Shown here in pieces: positions 51,700 through 62,756 of a stretch of 64,000 nt of DNA (positions are counted from its first letter, which is position 1; each line of letters begins with the position of its first letter). The translations under genes and the position numbers were made by a program. The notes beneath the pieces were generated by a model that saw nothing but the letters and a program-made list of their open reading frames with translations, made no database searches and had not been told where the DNA came from. The stretch spans positions 17,061,650 to 17,125,649 of the forward strand of contig CM067069.1 in assembly GCA_033980235.1 (NCBI GenBank), read 5' to 3'. This stretch comes from Diadema setosum (lineage: Eukaryota > Echinodermata > Echinoidea > Diadematoida > Diadematidae).

Positions 51700-53290
51700 A
51701 GTGTATCCTGTATGTCTATAATGTATTAAGGGCTATAGATACTGTGTGACAAAGTCTAATTTATACGAAATACATGTATGTAGTGAGAACATCCCCGTAG
51801 CGTGGGGGGGGGGGGGGGGTGTAGATGCACCCCACCCTCCTAAAAAAAAAAAAGCCCGAAGTGAAAGATCCACTTTTCTTGAAAATTATCAAGGAATCAG
51901 CTTGCCATTAAAACTGAAAAAGTAAAATGATCTAAATCTAGACTAAGTGTATGTTTTTTTTTTTTAATTCAAGTTATTTAACTTTATACTTTCCAGTTAT
52001 TGTAATAGTTGTGTTACAATCTAACTGCTACTGCTAGCTGCTCACACTCACAGACACAGCCTCACACTCACAGGTACACACACGCACCAGTCCCAGGCCC
52101 ATCCGTCAGTTGAGCCGTAGTCTTTCGACGCGATATGAAGATAGGGCTACAGGCGGCCTATACTAGCCTAGGCCCTAGGCTAGCGCTAGGGTAGCGCTAG
52201 CCTAGGTAAAACGCTCACAAAGAAAGGTTGTGCAAACGGTGAATTTCTAGCTATGATCAATCGCAGAGAACAGAGAAAACGCAAACAATATACATGCACG
52301 GAATTGCAAACTGTGTAGGCCTATACCTGCACGGTGCGTGCGTTTATTTTCTCTGCGCTAGCGCTGCTGCAGCGCTGAAGATTGGAGCAGCACGACGGAC
52401 CGCCTACGTCACCGCCCAGGGATCGCAAAATTGTTCGTTTCGCAATTCCTCTTCAGGCGCTCACGAGGGTCTGTTTAGATATCACTTTTTTAACTTTACG
52501 AAGATATAGTCAGAATCATGTTCAAGAGATGTTTACCTATTGTAAAATATGAAATGTGTCTGATTTCATCACCATTGCATTCTTCCTTTTCGCGGCTACT
52601 TTAAAGATTGATTTTATTTCACTGAAAGATATAGGAGGCAACGTCATCATCTCCTCATTGTTTCCATTAATGTTACTGTATGATCAGTATTTTTTTTTTA
52701 TTCAACAGTGAACGCTAGTGAAATATCTGGAATTCAGAACTATATGACTTTGTGAGGTAGCAACTCTACACGTACCATTCTGTAACAGCTTAGCCATACA
52801 ACAGTTGCACCTCACTTGGCGCACTAACCTACTAACCTAACTAACCTACACTTTCACCCAGTGTTGAAATCATTTCATTGGCCGAAACTCGTTCTCACAT
52901 TTCAGAAAAAGCCTCCGCCCCTTGCCACGGATGTCACCTGTCTCTGGAGCAACTTCAGTTTTGTATTCAATTGTCATATCATAGTATTTCCCTTACATTT
53001 CAACATCCGTAGACAATATTGCTGATGCGCATGACCGATTAAAGCTAAAATATCGATAAATCAAAGTATATGTATATCTTTATGCGTCAAATCTGGTATT
53101 GTTCTTTTTAGTTGGACCATCTGGTATTACAATAGAAGTTACAAAAGAATTGGAGATGCACGTTCGGTAACTGCTCTACTCTTTGGTGTGCATTGAGTAC
53201 CGATTGACACGGAAAACCCCATTGCATTGTAGACACCGTTCAAAGTTCCCTGGCAAAGAAAGTGCGTCGTCGTCTGCAAGAATGCGTGGA
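51700..53290. other. Stretch without recognised gene, with one 15-bp palindrome
   Basis: No supported gene. Contains a poly-G/poly-A repeat end at about 51795-51850 and a hairpin at 52174-52206, CCTAGGCTAGCGCTA with its inverse 3 nt later. Confidence 0.45.
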
Positions 53291-53295
53291 AAGCG

Positions 53296-53664
53296 TTAAA
53301 GGGGATGGCGAGTAACTGATCAGTGGGAATCAGTGGGAATGCTGGGGGATGATTGTTTCAATCCATGTGGGATTCAGTTAAGAGTACATTACACATCTAT
53401 TGTTGTGTGAAAATCATTTGCTTCAGAATGGTCTCCTATTCAAGTAATGTGCAGTAATGTGCCCCGTCACTGTACAGGCATGCTAACCTGGAAACATTAA
53501 ACTGCACAGTACTTGAATACGAGACCATTCTGATGCAAATAATTTTCCCACAACAATAGATAAGTAATATACCCTTAAATGAATTCCCCATGGATTGGAA
53601 AAATCATCCCCCAGCATTCCCACTGATTCCCACTGATCAGTTACTAGCCATCCGACCCCTTTAA
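53296..53664. mobile_element. TTAA-flanked foldback MITE (long arms)
   Basis: TTAA at both ends. The arms of about 170 bp start AAAGGGGATGGC and contain AACTGATCAGTGGGAATCAG, GGGGGATGATT and AATGGTCTC.TATTCAAGTA, with their inverses on the right. The 20-30 bp centre is unpaired. Confidence 0.75.
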
Positions 53665-55300
53665 ACAAATCCATGTCCAAATCCCTCGGCTCCCTCTACG
53701 CACCTGTAAATAACATGGAATGTCCCAGACGGCATAAAAAAAGTCGTACCAAAGATATCAATGAAAAAAAAATAATTAAAGATCAGAAATGCAATTTGGC
53801 AAAAAAAAAAAAAAAAAAACAACAAACAAAACAAAAAGCACCAAAACGAATACCTGAAGATATTAAGTATGAATTTCTCTTCAAACTGCATTTTGGATTG
53901 GAAGATGAAAGCTTTTTCTTCTTTTTCTTTTTCTTTTTCTTAATATTTACCCGTGTGAGCCCATTACACACTTTAAGCCAGTCTGCTTTCTAGACCCCTT
54001 GCCAACTGTACTCCCGTTTACAAAATGCGCATTCTGCGGCACGAATGCCTCGAAGGACCATTCAGGGCTCACACGGGTAAATATGTCCCCATAGAGACGT
54101 GTATCAAAATTCAAAATTTCAAAAAAAAAACCCAAACAAGTAGCTGGGAGAAATTTAGAGGTGTTTCACCTTTATTAACCTGGATAAGTGAGATATACCC
54201 TTTAATCCATCAAATTTCCGGGGGGGGGGGTTCTTCGGCTCAAACTATGTCCAAGGGTCTGCAAAGCCAGACTACCAGTTTTTTTCACTTAAACAAAAAA
54301 CACCTTTTTTTTTTCTGTACAAGCACCCAATAAAATATAGTCCCATCAAATTCCATGAGAAAAGCTTTTATCTTCCAACCAAAGTGCTGTTTGAAGAGGA
54401 CTTCATACTCAATATCTGCAGCTATTTATTTGTTGTTGTTGTTATTTGCCAAACTGCAATTCTGATTTTTAATAATTTTTCTTCATTTATTTTAGTATCT
54501 TTGGTATAATTTTGTGAAGCGGTCTGAGACATTACATTTTATTTACGGGTGTGAGCCCTATAGTAGAGTTCATACTTCTTGATTGATTTTTTTTTTAATC
54601 ATAAATGTGTTTTTGATGATATTTGCCCCTTCTTCATTGCGCATTGAAGGGTTGTAAAGCTTCTCAAAGGGACACTTTTGAAAATGATGCACATTGAGTT
54701 TTTTTTTTTCAAAAATGAATCTTGCAGTGTTTTTAAGTTCTACATATAATGAGAATAATATAGATATAGGCAGTTATCCTTGCATAAGGGGGTATCATCA
54801 TCAACTTACTGTCTACAAAGTATTTTAAAAGACTTTGATTTATCAAGTATTAACTTTATATATTTTGAACTGTTTCAGTGGTAGCCAAAACAAAGAAATA
54901 CATTAAAATACCACAATGATTCAAAGTTGTGTGCCTACTTTATTATTCATGAATTTAAGTATTTTGTACTAAGATCTAGTACCACAAGAACATAATAAGA
55001 AAATAAAATGTAGTTAAGCAGAGTTAGAGAGAGAAAGAGGGGGTAGAGGGGAGGAGAGGGGGAGGGAGGGAGGAATTTGTTTATTTACAAGTGCGAGCCC
55101 TTCATCTGAACCTTTTTCTTGATTTGTCGTTAGAGGACGTTTAATATTCTGGGAAGGACATTCTTTTCTTCCTTTCTTTACTACGTACTTCTTCTTCTTT
55201 TTCTTCTTTCCTTCTTCTTGTTCTTATTCTTCTTGTTCTTCTTTTCTTGAAGAGTCAACCCTCTAAATTCCAAAGATTGGAAATCAATCTAAAAGATTGT
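53665..55300. repeat. Repeat-rich stretch with GTGAGCCC motifs and homopolymers
   Basis: CCCGTGTGAGCCC or its inverse appears at about 53949, 54065 and 54545, and CGAGCCC at 55095. Long A, T and TTC tracts lie between. I see no gene. Confidence 0.45.
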
Positions 55301-55304
55301 GGTT

Positions 55305-55393
55305 AGGGACAAATCCAAAATTAGACTTAAAAAATAGATTGACTTTTCAATCTAGGGGATTGAGATTTTCAGTCTAATTTTGGATTTGTCCCT
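55305..55393. other. Perfect 23-bp inverted repeat
   Basis: Arms 55305-55327 and 55371-55393 (AGGGACAAATCCAAAATTAG plus ACT) are exact inverses around a 43-nt spacer that itself contains AATCTA/TAGATT pairs. It is probably a small foldback element. Confidence 0.7.
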
Positions 55394-55898
55394 CATTTAA
55401 ATCGAAGGAATTTAGAGAGAAATATGTGTAAGGGGGAGGGGGAGAGGGTCGTACAAAGATGTAGCATCAATAAACATCCACTGATACATAAGCAGATCTC
55501 TATATCAGTGATTATGATGTAATTTTTATTGAAGCAAACAGAAGAAAACGTACTCATTTGTTATATCTTATTAGGAACTACAAAAGGAAGTCCTATGAGA
55601 TAACCTGCTATATTCAAAACCCAAAAACTTCAGCTGAGCTGTTGTCTCATTTCCAGTGGTGTATATGTAAGTCTCGACAGTTTTTGCTTCCGAATGTTTA
55701 GCTCTCCAAAAAAACGGTGCACAAAATAAGAATATAAGATGATAATAATGTTCATATTCTACCAAAGATGAATCCTCTCGGGTCACTTTTGAAGGTAGAC
55801 GCCAAATAAAGTTTCCTAGCTCTATATGTTTCATGCATGGTTTAGATCCCCTTATAGGCCTAATGGGCCCGTGTGCCACATTATTGGGGTCATCCCAC

Positions 55899-56141
55899 GA
55901 GGCCGACACCCATGAGAGTCATACAGCCCACGAGTTCCACATTGAAAACCGGTCCATGAGTCAAACAGCTCACGAATCTTAAAACCCATGAGTTTGACAC
56001 TAAGTAAAACCAGCCCACGAGTTCGACAGATACAACACGGGGCTTAGTGTGTCGGTCTCGTGGGCCTTGTTAGGTTAGTGTCGAAGTCATGGGCTCTATG
56101 ACTCGTAGGATGTATGACTCGTGGGTGTCGGTCTCCTGACG
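55899..56141. repeat. Foldback array of CCCACGAGT phrases
   Basis: About ten variants of CCCACGAGT(CAT/TCG)ACA alternate in one orientation on the left half and in the inverse on the right half, closing with GACACCCA/TGGGTGTC. It is both a short-period direct repeat and a large hairpin. Confidence 0.7.
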
Positions 56142-56774
56142 TGCACCCACATTTTTTTGAGACAGCAACGTAGTCGTGCTTTGGGAAAGCGTTCTGTGTT
56201 TTTTTTTTTTCCAGTTCTATTTAAGTTCTATATAGATTTCTGTTACCATTGACATGGAATGAGCAAAGCTGTGGAGAAAATGCCCAGTTTTGCTTTTGTG
56301 TAAATTGCATGACAAAATCTATGACTGTTTTCTTTTTTTCTTTCAAATGACCAGTACCTACATGATTGTAGAGGCATGACTTTTGCCTGCAAAACAGTGA
56401 CAAAATAAAAACCAACAGAATTTACTCGCAAATCCAGTAGGGAACATCCTTTGATAGTCAATGACCACATGAAATGCAAGCTACATGTGACAGGGATAGA
56501 ATCTCAAGAAACGCTTTCATTGTACCGTGGCATTTGGCGATTTATCGGTCGGTTTGGGCTTGTTTATGCGTTTGAACAGAATTGATTGCAATAAGCCGAT
56601 CGAGTATATAGTAATCAAGTGAAAAAATGTTTATAATAATATGTCTAGTACCGTGTATATTCTGAATTAGGACAAAATATGGCCAAAGCGATATTCCAAA
56701 CTAAATTAAAAGCGATTTTCCTCAAATTTTTCTGATGTGTTGTTCTACTGATATTGCTGTATTCGCTCAATCCA

Positions 56775-57965
56775 CATATACAATACAATACAATACAATA
56801 CAATATTGGTATTTATATAGCGCTCTTACAAAAATGCATATGTATCACAGCGCTTCACAAATCCATCTTACACTTGGGAGGTAGGAGAAAAGGGGAAAAA
56901 AGTACAACAGACAAAGAAAAAAAAAGGTACATAATGAATTAATCAGTTATTGAAAAGGAAATTCCTCAACGATTTCTGGAACACTGGCAAAGATGGTGAT
57001 TTCCTGATACTTTGAGGGAGTTGATTCCATAGGCGTGGGGCAACTACTGAGAAGGATCTGTCTCCCGTCCGAGTGAGAGTCCTAGGGACAGATAGGCGGG
57101 TTGGGTCTGAATTGGCCTGACCGCAAACCTTGTCTTTCAGATTGGTGACGTGAAAGTAGAGTCAGGAGGTAAGATGGAGCACAATTCTGAAGGCATTTGT
57201 ACGTGATTGACAGGATGTTGTAGGCGATTCGCTTTTGCACAGGGAGCCAGTGTAATTGCTGAAGAAGAGGAGAGGCATGGTCACGCTTCTTGGCTAGAAA
57301 AACCAGCTTTGCAGCTCGGTTTTGAGCACGTTGAAGGCGCTGGACATTACTTGAAGATGTACCTGACAGCATGGAGTTTGCATAATCTATTCTTAAGGTA
57401 AGGAGAGCTCTCACAGCATTCTCACAAGCTTTCTGATCGAGGAAAGACCTGATACGTGCAATATTTGCGAGATGAAAATGAAGTGAACTGCTTAGAGAAG
57501 AAACGTGGTGATTCAGCTTCATGGAGGAGTCAATTTCGACACCCAGGCTTCTAACTGAACTTGATGGATGAATGACGGCATTACCAACAGTCAGGGTGAC
57601 ACCAGATATCAAGGGACGGATTAGTAACAGCAAGGAATTCAGTTTTGTCACAGTTCAGTTTCAACAGATTACCCTCCATCCACAGCTGTAGGTCCCTGAT
57701 ACATGCAGATAATGTGGTGAGAGCAAGCTCGATTGCCTGACTGTCCTTCGGGTCTACAGAGGTGTAGAGTTGCACATCATCAGCATAGCTATGGTGCTGT
57801 ATGCCCTCATGGTGTTTGACGATGTCAGCCATGGGTTGGGTGTATAGACTGAGAAGTTGCGGGCCTAGTACGGAACCTTGAGGAACTCCGAAAGCAAGAG
57901 ACATCGGTTCTGCATATTATGAAGGTAAACTTGTCCTATAAAGACTGTTATCTCAGTAGTCGTCT
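56775..57965 (-). mobile_element. 5'-truncated L2 (LINE-2) element
   Basis: The minus strand carries RT and C-terminal sequence typical of L2, then a 3' UTR with AAGAGCGCTATATAAAT and a terminal (ATTGT)n array. The copy starts inside the RT domain and has several frame breaks. Confidence 0.85.
56943..57965 (-). pseudogene. L2 reverse transcriptase, C-terminal part, frameshifted
   Basis: Reading order: two stops in the YAEPMSLAF leader, FGVPQGSVLGP, HSYADDVQLY (catalytic Asp pair), LQLWMEGNLLKLNCDKTEF. After a shift near 57615 come SVRSLGVEIDSSMKLNHHVS, ALLTLRIDYANSMLSG, VQRLQRAQNRAAKLVF and LLQQLHWLPVQKRIAYNI. After another shift near 57085 comes SFSVVAPRLWNQLPQSIRKS, ending with TGA at 56945-56943. 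These are standard L2 blocks. Not functional. Confidence 0.85.
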
Positions 57966-58062
57966 GCAGCGCAAGAAAACATGGTCAACATAAATTAGTA
58001 TTGATACGAGACAAGCAACTCCTTATTGTAAAAATCGCTGAGATTTTGTGTTCAGACTTAAT

Positions 58063-59042
58063 TAAAGCCCAAGGGGGGGGGGGCACATTGTGCCCCCTTC
58101 CATATTTTCGTTTGCCACTCCTACACCCTTTACTCGATTTCAACCAAATTTGTTGACTTTTCCTAAAATCTTATTGCAAACATTTTGATATATAATTTAG
58201 CTATGTCCGATATTTGATATTTATTTATTTATTCATTTTAGATTTTGAATGATTTTCTGTTCCAATTTCACTTAACAATATGATAATGGATGAAATGGGG
58301 GGTTTCTTGGCTGTAATTTGCTGAAGGAGCGAAATGTGAAGTAATTATGGTTGTTAATTACCCTGAAATGGTCTTCCTATTATTTCCTTTATTTTCATAT
58401 GACCTATGCATCAAACAATAGATATAATAGAAATAATCGAAAATACAGCATTTTCCAAAGACTACCCTTTTATTTTGTATTATCTTCACACAAGTGTTGC
58501 CTGTAATATCATTTTTTTATCATATTATCAATTTACAAACTCAAAGTTTCAATATTTTGGAAATATGAAATGTGATACCAATATAATAATGTACCCATTC
58601 CAAGCAATACATCATAGGTTTCATATATTTCGTTATATTGTAACAAGTAGCACCCCCACGTGTTGACCTTGAGAAATTTCAACCATAACAAATAGTGATG
58701 GTTGACTTGCTTTTCCTTTTTGGTAAATACGAATATGATTAATATGAAATAAAAACATATATACTGGGATAAGGGAATAAAAAGAAAAAAATATGATTTT
58801 AGCGTATTTCCCATGTATTTCTGTATATTTTGGTAAGTAGCTCCCTCAGCGGATGACCTTGAGAAATTTCAAATGTTGGGTCATGTAGAGTATAAGTTGC
58901 TCTACCCATGTGCTAAATATGACGGTTATACATCATATAATAAAGTAGTTATAAGTTATACAGGGGGGGGGGGGACACAATGTGCCCCCCCCCCCCCCCC
59001 CCCCCTTGGGCCTGGAAGGGGTCAAAATAGCTTGGGCTTTAT
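58063..59042. mobile_element. Inverted-repeat element with AAAGCCCAAG ends
   Basis: Left end AAAGCCCAAGGGGGGG, right end the inverse of TAAAGCCCAAGC. CACATTGTGCCCCC and GGGGACACAATGTG lie just inside. A phrase 'tgaccttgagaaatttcaa' occurs twice inside (58662 and 58854). No ORF. Confidence 0.5.
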
Positions 59043-60046
59043 AGGGTTAAGTAACGACTGACTGATGGGTTTATTGAATATACGGGCAAGAGACCAGAGA
59101 GACATAGTATAATAATTTGTGTTCTTCTTTATACTAGTTAAGGCACTCAATTATAGGAATACAAGTGTCTGTAATTAGCTAAGGTTGTCGGTATGGCAAC
59201 CAACGCCTTTACAAGCGCCCATTAAAATATACCAAACTTTAAAAGATGACTTTTTCATTAGATAATTGGAATTGATAACAACATAAAGCTTTTAACATGA
59301 GTATTTATAGCTGATCTTTCGATAATCATAAATCAGGTCCACCAAGCTTTGAAGTTTCAAGTCAATCCGACTCAATATGACGTCATACGGGCCCGTCAAA
59401 GTTGAAATTCCGCGCGCGCGTCAATGGCGATATACAGTGCAACAATGCCAAAAAACCGCCAATTTTAAATCCGATTTTACTCGTCAGGATGGACGGTGAA
59501 CGCCCTTTTTCTTTACATATTCTGAAAGCTGATGAGTTGTACATGTCATTTCATGGGTTGGCGATGCTGGAAAAATGATTAAAAGATATCAAATTTCTTA
59601 ATAAAATAAAAAGAGCAAATTTTCAAAATGACGTCATCAAATTACAAGTTCACTCGAGCGTATCTCACTTATCCTTTACTAATTTTCACCCAGATTTCAT
59701 TATGTTGTAGCTTATGAAATGCTCTTTTATTAATGTAAAAACAACATTTTGATTGGATGACGTTATCGCCTCGTAAAAATGGATTGAGAGTATCCTTATA
59801 AGATTTGACCAGTTTACGTGTTATCTCTATGGGAGAGCAGTTTTTCAGGCAGTGAACATTGACATGACTATCTTTTTCGAGCACTAGCTCACTAATGCTT
59901 CGATGAATTTTTACCAGATTTTAGTATGTTATAGCTGAGACTTTGGGCTATCGTGAGTGTGCTCTCCATTTTTTCATACGACGTCGACATCACGTCGAAA
60001 AACTTGGTTGAAAATGGCACGCGGCTTCGATGCAGCGTCATTTTGC

Positions 60047-60612
60047 TTAAAGGGAACCCAAACCCAAAGAGCAATGTGGATTGAGGGAAAGCAGCAACAT
60101 TAGTAAAACACATCAGTGAAAGTTTGAGGAAAATCGGACAATCGATGCAAAAGTTATGAATTTTTAAAGTTTTGGTGTTGGAACCGCTGGATGAGGAGAC
60201 TACTAGAGGTTATGACGTATGAGTGGACAACAATATGAAGAAAATATAAAGGGAATTCAACAAAAATTCCTTTTTCATGAAAATTACACATTCCATCAAC
60301 TTGATACTGACATATGTTAAGGGTAGCAATTGTTCCCCCTGCTTTCTGAAAGCGGTTAGTCAAGTGCTCTTTCATTATGCTAGAAAAGTGAATTTTTGTG
60401 GAATTCCCTTTATATTTTCTTTATATTGTTGTCCACTCATACGTCATAACCTCTAGTAGTCTCCTCATCCAGCATTTCCGACACCAAAACTTTAAAAATT
60501 CATAACTGTTGCATCAATTGTCCGATTTTCCTCAAACTTTCACTGATGTGCTCTACTAATTTTGCTGCTCTCACTCAATCCACATTGCTCTTTGGGTTTG
60601 GGTTCCCTTTAA
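60047..60612. mobile_element. TTAA-flanked foldback MITE with AGGGAACCCAAACCC ends
   Basis: TTAA at both ends, termini AGGGAACCCAAACCCAAAG and the inverse. The arms of about 220 bp are near-perfect, containing GCAATGTGGATTGAG, GTTTGAGGAAAATCGGACAA and CATACGTCATAACC-type blocks. The centre (about 60270-60385) is unpaired. Confidence 0.8.
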
Positions 60613-60627
60613 TACACAGGGCCTATG

Positions 60628-60702
60628 GAGCATGAAATAGGTCATTGCATAGCGCATCCGACTCGTAATCCTAAGGTCCCTGGTTCGAGGCTCACCCCTG
60701 CC
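60628..60702 (+). other. tRNA-derived Pol III promoter remnant (SINE-like)
   Basis: A-box TAGCGCATCCG (60650-60660) and B-box GGTTCGAGGCT (60682-60692) at normal tRNA spacing, with CTCGTAA in the anticodon-loop position between them. The T-stem and acceptor stem do not pair, so it is not a working tRNA. A T-run follows at about 60710. Confidence 0.5.
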
Positions 60703-60959
60703 AATATATTTTTTTAATTTTTTTCAAACACTTATTTCTTCTTATTCTTTAGTTAGTCTTAATCCCCCTTCCTAACTTTATCTTTCTCTGATTTGTTTAT
60801 GCTTCTCCTTCAAATTTCTATAAAATTACATAATTTTTTCTCTATTTTTCTTTCTTTCTACTACTTTCTGTGCAATATATGAACAACAACAATGGCTATC
60901 AATCCCATATTTTAAAATAACAACTACTTGATCAGACACCATCTTGGGTATGTAAATAA

Positions 60960-61703
60960 GGGTCAAAGGTCATAAATGTTTTATCCTGTATCTTGGTGAA
61001 TACCTGTCCTATCTTTCCCATATTTTGCACACGCAAAGACCATGTTACAAGGATCAGTTCACAAAATAACCACTTTTTGCTCAGATGTCATCTTGTCTGT
61101 GCAAATTGGGGTCAAAGGTCATACATACTTCTTTCTTTATCTTCGTTATGACGTGTTATCTCTATGGGAGGGAATTTTTCTAGATGTGAAAATTGACATG
61201 ATTGTGTTTATCGAGCACTAGCTCACTTACCCTTCGGTGAATTCCTCAGATTTTAACATGTTGTAGCTGAGACTTTGCGCTATAGCTAGTGTGTCCTTTG
61301 TTTTTCATACGAAGACAGAATCATGTCAAAAAAAAAAAACGTGGATGAAATAAGCTTATCTCCGATGTATTGAGATATTTCTTTCTTTCTGCAACTTTCT
61401 TTGCAATAACTCAAGAAAAACATACCCTATCACCCCCATATTTAGTATATATTTAATTCATGTCACGTTCATTATTTCATAAAGTAACAACTACGTGATG
61501 GGACACCATCTTGGGTATTTGAATTAGGGTCAAGGTCATAAATGTATCATCTTGTATCTTGGTGAAAGCATGTCCTATCTTTCCCATATTTTTCACACGT
61601 GAAGACCATGTTACAAGAATCATTTCATAAAATTATTATTTCATAAAATAATCACGTTTTGCTCAGACGCCATCTAGGGTGTGCAAAGTGAGGTCAAAGG
61701 TCA
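60960..61703 (+). promoter_or_regulatory. Recurrent DR1-type nuclear-receptor motifs within a repeat
   Basis: GGGTCAAAGGTCA at 60960-60972 and 61109-61121, AGGTCAAAGGTCA (perfect DR1) at 61691-61703, and GGGTCAAGGTCA at 61527-61538. DR1 sites are bound by RXR, HNF4 and COUP-TF family receptors. They occur as part of the repeat unit, so a function is only a possibility. Confidence 0.4.
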
Positions 61704-62335
61704 AATATACTTCATTCTGTATTTCCGTTATACGGAATTCGGTACCAAAGATGGCAGGTCTAACTCCCTTTTTCTAAATGAGAATCCAAACATCACACGG
61801 CAAATGTCCCGTCAACACAGATGAAACCTGTATGGTCATGAATATTTGGATCAGGACTCAAATCATTGATTTCAGAAAAGATCGGATCACCTAATTTGTC
61901 AGTGTTGACAAATTCCGGGTCTAGTTTTATACTGATACTGTTTGATTCGTCAACAGAACATGTTGCTTGTTGTTTGTTTGTTTGCTTGTTTTTTGTCTTG
62001 TTTACTGAGGGGAAAAATCCTCTGCCAAAGTGGCAGTCATTACTGCACAAAGCTACAGACGAATTGAGCGCAAACAGGCGGGAATCTCCTTTATTAACGA
62101 ACGTTACGAGGTAATTTAAGCAAATTCAACCCTGTGTCAAAGTAAATTAGCTTGGTTAATTACCCCAATCGGACCCTGTTTTATGAAGAGTTAAAATGAA
62201 TTATACAGTGTATAGTTTATTTTAACTGTAACTCTCTGGCTTCCTGTATGGTAGAAAATCTATAAAAAGAAAAAAAAATCGATTTTTTTTTTTTTGATAA
62301 AATGGGGCCCATGCTAATATCCTTTCCTTACATTC

Positions 62336-62554
62336 CAAGCTGACAGGCAATCCAATCGTTTTAGTTATGTAGGGCCTACATAACAGGGAAGTCACCTCCC
62401 TGTTAATTTATAACCTTATCTTATTTAAACATCGTCATCACTCTGCAAGGTTGTAGGTAGCATCGAGAATCATGACGACAGATTATGAAATGCAAACTTG
62501 GCAACAGCTCTAGCTTGCGAGCACATTTCAAAGACCATTACACCTAAACACACA

Positions 62555-62587
<33 letters not shown>

Positions 62588-62756
62588 AATCACATGACAT
62601 GGTTACACAAACACATAATTGTACGCAGATGCAGATAGTTAATCAGCCAATAGTTGTGTTAATCATGAATATCTTATATCTCAACTTGTGCATGAACGTC
62701 TTAAATACATGTTTGCAAGGGTATGTTGGAATGTACGCATGTTTGTGTATGCATAC
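62336..62756 (+). repeat. Diverged third copy of the 2138/2884 repeat
   Basis: Shares AGCTGACA, CATCGAGAATCA, GGCAACAGCTCTAGCTTGCG, CATTTCAAAGACCATTACAC and AGTTAATCAGCCAATAGTTG with the copies at the left of the window. It contains a longer (CA)n tract (62550-62585). It leads directly into the RT fragment. Confidence 0.75.

Larger units (their letters stand above)
59225..62110. repeat. Composite of dispersed repeats, partly duplicated within itself
   Basis: The segment 59815-60010 recurs at 61145-61345 (GTGTTATCTCTATGGGAG, CGAGCACTAGCTCACT, TAGCTGAGACTTTG). 60930-61140 recurs at 61490-61735 (CACCATCTTGGGTAT, GTCCTATCTTTCCCATATTTT, AAGACCATGTTACAAG). Parts also match 2453-2883. No gene is seen. 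Confidence 0.6.

Noticed and set aside
55571..55909. Minus-strand ORF of 112 codons
   Set aside because: No domain, no splice context, and it abuts a foldback array; chance reading frame.
60628..60702. Functional tRNA-Thr (CGT)
   Set aside because: A and B boxes are present but T-stem and acceptor stem do not pair.
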